From Runella sp. MFBS21 (GTDB taxonomy: Bacteria; Bacteroidota; Bacteroidia; Cytophagales; Spirosomataceae): a stretch of 64,000 bases of DNA. Under the pieces are notes generated by a model, which had not been told where the DNA came from, searched no databases, and worked only from the letters and a program-made list of their open reading frames with translations. Positions 28,437 through 36,832 of the stretch are shown here, one piece after another. How positions within the stretch are numbered: the first letter of the stretch is position 1; each line of letters starts with the position of its first letter. Location: contig NZ_JARNTW010000002.1 in assembly GCF_029433105.1 (NCBI RefSeq), positions 124,001 to 188,000 on the forward strand. Direction: 5' to 3'. A program made the position numbers and the translations under genes.

Positions 28437-29549
28437 CTAGTTGTCTTTTGTAGTGTACACTAAAATATTAATTTCGTGAAGGTTAGCTTTTTTGTCTTCT
28501 ACTTCGTATTTGATAGCGTGTTTGAATTTTTCAATCGGAATGCTTTCAATATCAGACAATAAAGCAGGATTATCATTGAGTCTAAATTTGGCTCTATGGA
28601 GTGACTCATTTACTTTTATTACATCTTTGCGTTGGCTATTTGTCATAATGGCAAAAGCCTGATGAAAATGTGGAGTGGTTTCTTTGGTCAAGGATTTCGC
28701 CAAAAACATACTAGTAGGAACATTGTAAATGCCCAATTGCCGATACCTGTTTATGATTTCGTAGAAAGCTTGTGACCATCTACCATCAAAGTGGGCAAGC
28801 CAATTGTCAAGTTGGGCTAGATGCTTGAGGCTTTGCTCCTGAGGTGTGGTACCCTCAAGTAGAGGGATAGTTAAGCTCGTTTTGCGGCTCTGTTCCAAAG
28901 AAATAATTTGGGGAGATTTTTGGAACAACAATATGACAGCAATAGGCTCGATAGGTCTAGAGTCCGTATCTTCTCCTCTTTTGATGAGGCGAGGCATAGA
29001 AGAAAAACTTTTAACTAACATTTCTGCTTTTCTAATATACCTACCCGACGAATCCATTTGCCAAGTTATAATGTCTATTCCTAATCCATGCTGGTCTAAT
29101 TCCTGACGAATTTTCACTAGCTCTTCAAATGGTGTTTTTGCCGTAATGAGTAGGTGGAGATAATCGCCCTTGTAAACCACATATTTGGTAGAAGAAATCT
29201 TAGGCATTGGGATTTCATTAGAAGTCGTTTCATTTCCTAAAGAAGAGTCTTGGGGAGAAGCCTTTTTGGTGGGAGTTTTCCATACAAAATCCTGCAATGG
29301 GGCTGCTGATGGGGTTTTGTGTACTTTTTTCAAAACCGGAACTTTCGTTAGGAGCATCACTTTAACTTGTTCCTGATAAGGTTTAGTAAAAGCCGCACAC
29401 AACCAAATAGTAGCTATAAACAATCCATATTTTCCAACGACATTCCAAGCAGACTTACGCTTGTTCATCATCTGAATACGCTTTTTGAGCATCGATTGGT
29501 TGAAATGGTTGGTAAATGTAAAATGTTCGGGATTGGTGAGAGGTTTCAT
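28437..29549 (-). CDS. M56-receptor 'satellite' protein A: anchor, sensor-like and plug-like modules
   Basis: The 370-residue protein starts MKPLTNPEHFTFTNHFNQSM. Its anchor and helix (KYGLFIATIWLCAAFTKPYQ) are almost identical to the M56 receptor upstream. The sensor-like module reads LHLLITAKTPFEELVKIRQE. About 100 residues in the middle have no counterpart that I can see. The end (SDIESIPIEKFKHAIKYEVE, then INILVYTTK) fits the plug-like module. It lacks the HExxH peptidase domain. It starts 3 bases after the remains of the receptor gene. Confidence 0.7.
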   Translation of the reverse strand: MKPLTNPEHFTFTNHFNQSMLKKRIQMMNKRKSAWNVVGKYGLFIATIWLCAAFTKPYQEQVKVMLLTKVPVLKKVHKTPSAAPLQDFVWKTPTKKASPQDSSLGNETTSNEIPMPKISSTKYVVYKGDYLHLLITAKTPFEELVKIRQELDQHGLGIDIITWQMDSSGRYIRKAEMLVKSFSSMPRLIKRGEDTDSRPIEPIAVILLFQKSPQIISLEQSRKTSLTIPLLEGTTPQEQSLKHLAQLDNWLAHFDGRWSQAFYEIINRYRQLGIYNVPTSMFLAKSLTKETTPHFHQAFAIMTNSQRKDVIKVNESLHRAKFRLNDNPALLSDIESIPIEKFKHAIKYEVEDKKANLHEINILVYTTKDN

Positions 29550-29552
29550 GGC

Positions 29553-31363
29553 TTATAAAGATTTGGTAAACACCATTACATAATGATCGCGTAGAAGCTT
29601 GTTTTCATGCCATTTTTCCTTAAAAATGACCGAATAGAAATCTTTGATTGAAATTTTTTCAATTTCTTCCAAAGAAGAAGGACGACCATCTAACAAAAAA
29701 ATATCTCTGCGCCTTGGCTGCGCGATAGATAGATAACCATCACTTGACAAGTTGATTAGGTTTGATTTTTTACCAAGACGACTTGTTTCGGTAAGTTGGG
29801 TAATGGTCACACTTGAGCTACCACCCACTCCCGTGTTTAAGAGTGCTTTATTTATTTTATTTTATATTCGATTTGGTTATTAGTCCATTCTTCGTTGGCA
29901 ATAGCCTCATCGGCGGTGGCTATTTGTTTAAAAAATGGAGTGACATTTGATGTGCCGCAAGATTTGTTTTTGCTGATAGTGATATATCCTACGCGTGAAC
30001 TGATAGGTTGACCTAAGTCAGAAGAGGATTCTAATGCAAACCCACACTCTCCTCTCTTTAGTCCATGTCCTTTAACGTCTATTTTGATGATGAATTGGTG
30101 AAGAGGATCGGTTTTGAATTCTTCCACGTCAAATAAAATCTGATGCTTTGTAAATTCTTTTCGGATATCTACTACATTTTCCAATGTGACCTTGGGAGTA
30201 ATCAACCAATATAAAACACTGTCTTTGTAATAAACATATTTGGTATCGGATATAAGGTTATTGGTAGAAACCAAGGGCATGGACTGCTCTAAGGTGGCAG
30301 TATCTTCTTCCAGAATTTTAGGTGAAACCCAGATGAAATCTTTTAATTTTTCATATTTCGGGGTTTCTTTAGTTACAAAAGCGGCCTTCAATTCAGGTAT
30401 TTTTTTTATGAGATTCGTTTTTACTATTTCCTGATAAGGTTTGGTAAAAGCCGCACACAACCAAATAGTAGCTATAAACAATCCATATTTTCCAATAACA
30501 TTCCAAGCAGACTTACGCTTGTTCATCATCTGAATGCGCTTTTTGAGCATTGATTGGTTGAAATGATTAGTGATAGAAGGCGTTTCGTTGCCTAAGGTAT
30601 TTCGTAAAAGATGATACTGATAAGACTTTTTCTCGATACCGCTGTCAAGTACGGCGCGGTCGGTGATAAATTCTAGCGTCTCTTGGACGAGTTTTTGGTG
30701 CCACCAAGCAAAAGGGTTCAACCAAAACACAATCTTCAAAAGCTCTGCCGTAAGCACATCAATACTGTGACGTTGATGAGCATGTATACATTCGTGGATA
30801 AAAATCTGATTCCATTCGTCTTCGGTATAAAGTTCAGGATTGAAAAAAATCCAGTTGAAAAAAGAAAAAGGAGAACTGATTTTAGGATTTTCAACCAACG
30901 TAATGTTGTATTCTGTGGTGCTAATTGAACTCTGACCTTTGAGCCTCCACAACACGCCAATCTGTATCAGAAGTTTTATCAACAATCCTCCCGCTACCAA
31001 TGCATATCCAATTGTAAGCCAGTCCTATAGCGTATAATCAGTCTCTCGCGTAGAAAGTGAGACAGGCGCAGTAGAAGAAGGTGGAGAAGTGGAAGGCACC
31101 GAAACCGAAAGAGGAACGGTAGCGACAGACGGAGGAGCGGTAGGCAATACCCTCGCAACAGCTTGAGCAGGCGCATCAGGCAACCACTCAAAATCGGGTA
31201 AAGGCACAATCGGCAACAGTAGCGTAGCGGCAACATTGAGCCACAAAAGCCACCGATTCACTTGTAAAAAAGTTTCCTTCTTGACCAGCCACGCATAAGC
31301 AGTGGTCAAAATCGCTAAAACCAAACTGGCTTTTAGAAGATAAAAAAACAGCGCGTACGGCAT
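29553..31363 (-). pseudogene. M56/BlaR1-type membrane receptor-peptidase, broken by an amber codon and a frameshift
   Basis: BlaR1-like proteins sense a signal outside the cell and cleave a BlaI repressor. The N-terminal part (31025-31363) has two helices and a Pro/Ser/Thr-rich loop, then stops at TAG 31025-31027. The same frame continues at once (DWLTIGYALVAGGLLIKLLI) into the zinc peptidase (HECIHAHQRH near 30782-30796, ITDRAVLDSG), the anchor NHFNQSMLKKRIQMMNK and the sensor-like module, ending at 29852. A 91-residue open stretch (29553-29828) in another frame is the missing plug-like C-terminus (IFLLDGRPSSLEEIEKISIK). An extra AAAAT near 29850-29865 explains the shift. Without both lesions it would be about 600 residues. 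Readthrough or sequencing error remain alternatives. Confidence 0.85.
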
Positions 31364-31388
31364 GGCAGTAGAGGTTTAGGTTTTGTGG

Positions 31389-31751
31389 CTAATTGCCCTT
31401 TTCAATCATTTGCAATATCTCGCGGAGTTCCTCAGCACTTACTTTGTCATTCTTGGCAAAATAAGACACCATATTTTTGTACGAATTATCAAAATATTCG
31501 CCTACCAACTTATTGATAACAAATTGATTTTGATAGTTTTCCTTGCTTATAAGTGGAAAGTATTCGTGGGTATTGCCATAAGAATGGTGACCTACATAGC
31601 CTTTTTCTTCGAGGTTACGAATGATAGTCGATACTGTGTTGTAGTGCAAAGGCGGGTCGGTAAAAAATGGCAAAAGGTCTTTTACAAAAGCGCGTTCGGC
31701 TTTCCAGAGTGCCCGCATAATTTCTTCTTCTTTGTTTGTTAGTTTTTCCAT
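31389..31751 (-). CDS. BlaI/MecI/CopY-family transcriptional repressor
   Basis: The 120-residue winged-helix repressor starts MEKLTNKEEEIMRALWKAER. The recognition region is PPLHYNTVSTIIRNLEEKGYV, and the wing is GHHSYGNTHEYFPLIS. The C-terminal dimer helices (NKLVGEYFDNSYKNMVSYFA) are complete. It lies 25 bases before the M56 receptor gene, the normal BlaI-BlaR1 order in Bacteroidota. Because the receptor is broken, its usual inactivating partner may be missing. Confidence 0.93.
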   Translation of the reverse strand: MEKLTNKEEEIMRALWKAERAFVKDLLPFFTDPPLHYNTVSTIIRNLEEKGYVGHHSYGNTHEYFPLISKENYQNQFVINKLVGEYFDNSYKNMVSYFAKNDKVSAEELREILQMIEKGN

Positions 31752-31764
31752 AGCTCAAATATAT

Positions 31765-31798
31765 AACTATAAACGTAGTTTTCAAGCTATTTTTATAG
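31765..31798. promoter_or_regulatory. Candidate BlaI operator/promoter region
   Basis: Two short inverted repeats lie just before blaI: AACTA-N6-TAGTT (31765-31780) and CTAT-TTTT-ATAG (31787-31798). On the minus strand the first overlaps TACGTTTA, one mismatch from the -7 box, as expected for an autorepressor. This is inferred from position and symmetry only. Confidence 0.4.
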
Positions 31799-31914
31799 TT
31801 TTTGTAAAAAAATAATTTAGCTTATGAATTTTCTGGGTGTTTTGAAACCATTTAGAAGGATTTTGGTTAAAATTGTATGTAAATACATTTATATTCATCT
31901 TATCCCATTTTCCA

Positions 31915-32754
31915 ATGAAAAGACTGATTTTGTTAGGGGCAATGTTTGCTTTGCAGGCATTTATTCAGCGGCCCGTCGAGGCACCGATTCCATTGTGTCA
32001 AACCTCTCATGACATGGCAGCGTGGGCGGCAGATGCCAATTTTATGGCCATGCATGAGGCACCTGCGGCTTATCGTTATGCTGGCAAAGGGGAAACTATT
32101 ACCTTTCCGACGCCCGATGGTAAAACGGGTTCTGGCTTTTTGATTAAAGCGCCCAAGAAGTCGGATAAGTGGCTTTTTGTGTACCAAGAATGGTGGGGAC
32201 TCAACGACCACATCAAGCACGAAGCCGAAACATACTACAATGATTTGGGGAATGTCAACGTGTTGGCTTTGGATATGTACGATGGTCAAGTGGGTACTAC
32301 TCCGCAGGAAGCCGGAAAAATCATGCAGTCAGTACCACAAGAACGTTTGACGGCTATCATGCAAGGCGCCTTAAATCACGTAGGCAAAAAAGCCAAAATT
32401 GCGAGTGTAGGCTGGTGCTTCGGTGGAATGTTGTCGTTGAAGTCGGCCTTATTGGAAGGTAAGCAAGCCATAGGCTGTGTGATGTACTATGGTCGTCCAG
32501 AGCAAGATGTAGAAAAACTTAAAACCTTGAACGTGGATGTATTGGGTATTTTTGGAAAACAGGACAAAGCTCCGTCGCCTGAAATGGTAGAGCAGTTTGA
32601 GCAGAATATGAAGGCTGCGGGCAAACAAGTGACTGTGAAAATGTATGATGCGGTACACGGCTTTGCCAATCCAAGTAATCCTAAGCACGATGCAACGGCT
32701 ACGGCAGATGCTTATAAGCATTCAATTGAATACTTGAAGAAGAAGTTTAGCTAA
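31915..32754 (+). CDS. Dienelactone hydrolase family protein, exported
   Basis: The 279-residue alpha/beta hydrolase starts at ATG 31915 with a signal peptide (MKRLILLGAMFALQAFIQ). The frame is open 14 codons upstream but the signal peptide decides the start. The nucleophile is the Cys of GWCFGGMLSLKSAL, as in true dienelactone hydrolases. The Asp is in GIFGKQDKAPSP and the His in VHGFANPS. The active-site Glu may be in YQEWWGLNDHIKH. The substrate outside the cell is unknown. Confidence 0.9.
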   Translation: MKRLILLGAMFALQAFIQRPVEAPIPLCQTSHDMAAWAADANFMAMHEAPAAYRYAGKGETITFPTPDGKTGSGFLIKAPKKSDKWLFVYQEWWGLNDHIKHEAETYYNDLGNVNVLALDMYDGQVGTTPQEAGKIMQSVPQERLTAIMQGALNHVGKKAKIASVGWCFGGMLSLKSALLEGKQAIGCVMYYGRPEQDVEKLKTLNVDVLGIFGKQDKAPSPEMVEQFEQNMKAAGKQVTVKMYDAVHGFANPSNPKHDATATADAYKHSIEYLKKKFS

Positions 32755-32762
32755 AGCACTGC

Positions 32763-33606
32763 CTTTCTCCTTTGTCACCCCGACGCAAGGAGGGAACTGA
32801 GCCACTTTGTGGTGGTGTAGATTCCTCCTTAGGTCGGAATGACAACATGGGAATGACAACATGGGAATGACAAAAAAGTCAAAAAACTTTCTCCTTTGTC
32901 ACCCCGACGTAAGGAGGGGACTGAGCCACTTTGTGGTGGTGTAGATTCCTCCTTAGGTCGGAATGACAACATGGGAATGACAACATGGGAATGACAAAAA
33001 AGTCAAAAAACTTTCTCCTTTGTCACCCCGACGTAAGGAGGGAACTGAGCCACTTTGTGGTGGTGTAGATTCCTCCTTACGTCGGAATGACAACATGGGA
33101 ATGACAACATGGGAATGACAAAAAAGTCAAAAAACTTTCTCCTTTGTCACCCCGACGTAAGGAGGGGACTGATTCCTCTTTGTAGTGGTGTAGATTCCTC
33201 CTTAGGTCGGAATGACAACATGGGAATGACAACAGCGGAATGACAAAAAAATCAAAAAGCTTTCTCCTTTGTCACCCCGACGTAAGGAGGGAACTGAGCC
33301 ACTTTGTAGTGGTGTAGATTCCTCCTTGCGTCGGAATGACAACATCGGAATGACAACATGGGAATGACAAAAAAAGTCAAAAAACTTTCTCCTTTGTCAC
33401 CCCGACGTAAGGAGGGAACTGAGCCACTTTGTAGTGGTGTAGATTCCTCCTTGCGTCGGAATGACAACATGGGAATGACAACATGGGAATGACAAAAAAA
33501 GTCAAAAAACTTTCTCCTTTGTCCCCCCGACGCAAGGAGGGGACTGATTCCTCTTTGTAGTGGTGTAGATTCCTCCTTAGGTCGGAATGACAACATCGGA
33601 ATGACA
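32763..33606. repeat. Tandem array of seven 124-125 bp hairpin repeats
   Basis: Units begin at about 32763, 32887, 33011, 33135, 33260, 33385 and 33510 (the last is truncated). Each holds an imperfect inverted repeat: TTGTCACCCCGACGTAAGG on the left against CCTTACGTCGGAATGACAA on the right (best in unit 3). Between the arms is CCACTTTGTGGTGG. Each unit ends in two or three copies of GGAATGACAACATG. The whole gap of 961 bases between the hydrolase gene and czcA is this array plus a terminator. Open frames across it are low-complexity by-products. It resembles dispersed hairpin repeats common in Bacteroidota intergenic DNA, here amplified in tandem. Confidence 0.95.
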
Positions 33607-33660
33607 AATGCTCCTATCGTGGGAATGACGAGGTGGGATGAATGACCTAGCAAACGTAAG

Positions 33661-33690
33661 AAACGCTACTCGGAAGTCCAAGTAGCGTTT
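33661..33690 (-). terminator. Terminator of the czc efflux operon
   Basis: AAACGCTACT and AGTAGCGTTT form a perfect 10-bp stem over a 10-base loop, 26 bases past the czcA stop. On the minus strand the 3' arm runs into TTTC. Confidence 0.75.
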
Positions 33691-33715
33691 TCTGCCATTA
33701 ATTAAACCATTGAAG

Positions 33716-36700
33716 TTACTGTTTTAACAATTGTTTGCGTTTTTCGCGGCTGCTGTAAATCCATTCGTACACAGTCGGAAGGATAAGCAACGATAATAAA
33801 GTAGCCGTGATAAGCCCGCCGATGACGACAATCGCCAGTGGTTTTTGAGTCTCGGAACCAATACCTGTTGAAATGGCCGCTGGTAACAAGCCCAATGATG
33901 CCATCAAGGCTGTCATTACAATCGGACGCAGCATGGCTTTGGAACCTTCTTTGATTGCCTCAATCAACGGCATTCCTGCTTTCAGGTTCTTGTGATAATT
34001 GTTAATAAGAATAACACCGTTTTGGGTCGCAATCCCAAACAACGCGATAAACCCAACCCCCGCCGAAATACTAAAGTTGACCCCCGTGAGAAGCAACGCC
34101 GCAATTCCGCCAATGAGCGCAAAAGGCACGTTGAGGAGGACTAAAATGGAGTCGAGGGCGTTGCCAAAAGACACAAACAAGATAAAGAAAATCAAAATCA
34201 AGCTGATGGGTACCACCAAGGCCAAGCGATTTTGCGCCCGTTGCTGGTTTTCAAACTCCCCATTCCATTTCATTTCGTAACCTTTAGGCAATTTCACAAC
34301 GGCATTTACTTTCTTTTGAGCTTCAGCGATGGTGCTTCCTAAGTCGCGGCCACGTACCGAAAACTTCACGGCGATAAAACGGGCATTGTCTTCGCGGTAA
34401 ATAAAAGCAGGTCCCGCTACGTTTTCTATGCTCGCAATTTGTTTTAAAGGTATTTTGCCACCGTTGAGGGTAGGCACTTGGAGCCGACCAATTTGCTCAA
34501 TGGAAGACCGGAACGGCTGGTCGTAGCGAAGGCGCAAATCAAATTTCTTTTCACCTTCATACACTTGGCTTACGGCTTTTCCTCCAATCGCCATTTCTAT
34601 AACCGCATTGGCATCAACGGCATCAATGCCGTATTGGGCCATTTTGTCGGGATTGAGGGTAATACGAAGCTCGGGCTGACCTAAGTTGCGAAATATGCCT
34701 AAGTCTTCTACTCCTTGTACTTTTTTGAGGACGTTGAAAACCTCCGTGATTTTTTTGTCCAATACGTTAAGGTCATCTCCTTGTATTTTTACGGCTATCG
34801 ACCCTTTTACTCCCGAAACTGCCTCGGCAACGTTGTCAGAAATAGGTTGTGAAAACCCAAAATCAACGCCTCTGAAACCCGCTAATTTGGCTTGCATTTC
34901 AGCTACCAACTGGTCTTTGGTGATGTTGCGTTTCCATTCGTTGGCAGGGTACAAGTCCACAAAAAACTCTTGATTGAAAAAACCCGTGGGGTCGGTACCG
35001 TCATTGGGGCGGCCTGTTTGGCTAATAACCCCTCTTACTTCAGGAAACTGCTCAAACACCTGACGAAACTTACGCGTAAAGTGGTAGCTGTCTTCGAGGC
35101 TGATACTGAGAGGCATACTCGCCCGAACGTAAATCGAACCTTCGTTGAGCTGTGGCAAAAACTCAGAACCTACAAAGTGGAAGGCACCGAGTGCCAAACC
35201 GAGCGCCGTTACACCCGCTACCATGGCTCGTTTGGGGTGGTTCATCATGCCGTCGAGCATGGGTGCGTAAGCTTTGTTGAGCCACGTAATGATGGGATTG
35301 TGACGTTCTCTGACGTTTTTGTTTAGCAAAATACTGCTCAATACAGGAACAAATGTAAGTGCCAACAACAACGCACCCAACAAGGCGAATCCAATCGTAA
35401 ATGCCAACGGACTGAACAGCTTTCCTTCGACTTTTTGGAAGGAGAAAATAGGTAATAAGGCCGTGATAATGATGAGCTTAGACGTAAAAATGGATTTTCC
35501 CATTTCTACCGCCGTTTTGAGGATTCGGCTTAGTTTGGCACGTTTGTTGAAACTTTCCATTCCCTCTTTTTCGGCCCAGTGTGCCAGCATCACAAACAGC
35601 CCTTCGACCATTACCACCGCTCCGTCGATGATGATACCAAAGTCAATGGCACCAATGGAAAGTAGGTTGGCTGTCATGCCTTTGACCCGCATTAAAATAA
35701 AAGCAAACAACAACGCGAGTGGAATGATAAGAGCAACCGTAACGGTTGTACGCCAATCCGCTAAAAATATCAACAAGATGACCGTCACCAGCGTAATCCC
35801 CAAGGCTACGTTTTCACCTACGGTGTGCATGGTGTGGTTGTTGAGTTCGGTACGGTCGTAAAATACCTTGATTTTAACGTCTTGCGGCAATACCGTTGAG
35901 TTGAGATAAGCTATTTTTTCTTTGAGTTTTGGTAATACTTCTCCAGGGTTTTCTCCTTTGCGCATGAGCACGATGCCCTCGACCACATCGTCGTGAAAAT
36001 CGCGACCAACGATGCCTAGCTGAGGCAAATTAGAAGGACGAACGGTACTGATGTTTGAAATCCGAACTGGGACGCCATTGATGTTTTTGACAATGATTTT
36101 TTCAATGTCAGGCACATTTTTTACAATCCCAATCCCACGTACTACAAAGGCTTGCTGACCTTCGCGCAAGATGTCGCCACCTACGTTTACGTTGGCATGT
36201 TGGAGGGCGTCATACACGTCGAGGGCAGTGAGGTTGTATTTAGTGAGTAAATTGGGGTTCACGCTTACTTCAAAGGTGCGAACGCGTCCGCCAAAGCTCA
36301 CTACGTCGGCTACGCCCTGTACCGCTTTGATATTTTTTTGAATCACCCAATCTTGAATCGTTTTGAGCTCAGTTACCGATTTGTCGGGTGAAGTAAGCGT
36401 GTAGCGATAAATCTCACCCGTGGGGCCTGCGGGAGGTTGGATTTCGGCATTTACTCCTTCGGGAAGGTCAACGTTAGATAGCTTTTGACTGGCTTCCATA
36501 CGAGCGCTAAAATTGTCAACACCGTCCTCAAAAATGATTTTGATAAATGACAGTCCAAACAAATTGACACTCCTAATCGCGGTACGGCGACTGATAGAAT
36601 TCATTTCGGTCTCAATCGGAATCGAAATAAAACGCTCTACTTCTTCGGCGCTACGGCCAGGCCACTGGGAGATAATCACCACCTCCGTGTTGGTGACATC

Positions 36701-36829
36701 GGGATAGGCTTCGACGGGGGTGTTGTAAAAACTTACCGCCCCTGCAATCACTACCAACAAGGTCACAAAAAAGACGATGCCCTTGTTTTTGAGTGAAAAG
36801 CCAATGATATTTTTGATGAATTTGTTCAT
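33716..36829 (-). CDS. czcA: CzcA/CusA-family heavy-metal RND efflux pump
   Basis: The 1037-residue inner-membrane pump has the RND layout of 12 helices and two large periplasmic loops. The N-terminus (FSLKNKGIVFFVTLLVVIAG, AYPDVTNTEVVIISQWPGRS) is that of the heavy-metal group. The proton-relay helix 4 reads AIDFGIIIDGAVVMVEG with two Asp. It should export divalent or monovalent metal ions across both membranes with the two proteins encoded upstream. Metal choice (Co/Zn/Cd or Cu/Ag) cannot be fixed by eye. The gene starts 3 bases after czcB. Confidence 0.95.
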   Translation of the reverse strand: MNKFIKNIIGFSLKNKGIVFFVTLLVVIAGAVSFYNTPVEAYPDVTNTEVVIISQWPGRSAEEVERFISIPIETEMNSISRRTAIRSVNLFGLSFIKIIFEDGVDNFSARMEASQKLSNVDLPEGVNAEIQPPAGPTGEIYRYTLTSPDKSVTELKTIQDWVIQKNIKAVQGVADVVSFGGRVRTFEVSVNPNLLTKYNLTALDVYDALQHANVNVGGDILREGQQAFVVRGIGIVKNVPDIEKIIVKNINGVPVRISNISTVRPSNLPQLGIVGRDFHDDVVEGIVLMRKGENPGEVLPKLKEKIAYLNSTVLPQDVKIKVFYDRTELNNHTMHTVGENVALGITLVTVILLIFLADWRTTVTVALIIPLALLFAFILMRVKGMTANLLSIGAIDFGIIIDGAVVMVEGLFVMLAHWAEKEGMESFNKRAKLSRILKTAVEMGKSIFTSKLIIITALLPIFSFQKVEGKLFSPLAFTIGFALLGALLLALTFVPVLSSILLNKNVRERHNPIITWLNKAYAPMLDGMMNHPKRAMVAGVTALGLALGAFHFVGSEFLPQLNEGSIYVRASMPLSISLEDSYHFTRKFRQVFEQFPEVRGVISQTGRPNDGTDPTGFFNQEFFVDLYPANEWKRNITKDQLVAEMQAKLAGFRGVDFGFSQPISDNVAEAVSGVKGSIAVKIQGDDLNVLDKKITEVFNVLKKVQGVEDLGIFRNLGQPELRITLNPDKMAQYGIDAVDANAVIEMAIGGKAVSQVYEGEKKFDLRLRYDQPFRSSIEQIGRLQVPTLNGGKIPLKQIASIENVAGPAFIYREDNARFIAVKFSVRGRDLGSTIAEAQKKVNAVVKLPKGYEMKWNGEFENQQRAQNRLALVVPISLILIFFILFVSFGNALDSILVLLNVPFALIGGIAALLLTGVNFSISAGVGFIALFGIATQNGVILINNYHKNLKAGMPLIEAIKEGSKAMLRPIVMTALMASLGLLPAAISTGIGSETQKPLAIVVIGGLITATLLSLLILPTVYEWIYSSREKRKQLLKQ

Positions 36830-36832
36830 GAC

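Larger units (their letters stand above)
27451..30566. repeat. Dispersed direct repeats from M56 receptor duplication
   Basis: A stretch of about 90 bases covering the satellite start and anchor is repeated at 27451-27540, 28349-28438 and 29464-29552. Its inner part is also in the receptor gene at 30523-30566. Satellite A and the receptor share a longer, gap-free copy: 29371-29507 against 30429-30565, 137 bases with about five differences. The near identity points to recent duplication or gene conversion. The span given encloses all copies; it is not continuous repeat. Confidence 0.85.

Noticed and set aside
31025-31027. TAG as pyrrolysine or another recoded codon
   Set aside because: No pyl genes or recoding structure are visible, and a second frameshift in the same gene favours simple decay.
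32763-33606. CRISPR array
   Set aside because: Units of 124-125 bp are nearly identical throughout, with no alternating unique spacers and no cas genes nearby.
33252-33653. Open frames of 76-133 codons across the repeat array (VIPMLSFR-type repeats)
   Set aside because: They translate the 124-bp hairpin repeat and follow its periodicity; no start or protein-like composition.
34892-35861. Open frames of 144 and 180 codons antisense to czcA
   Set aside because: Shadow frames of a well-supported RND pump gene.
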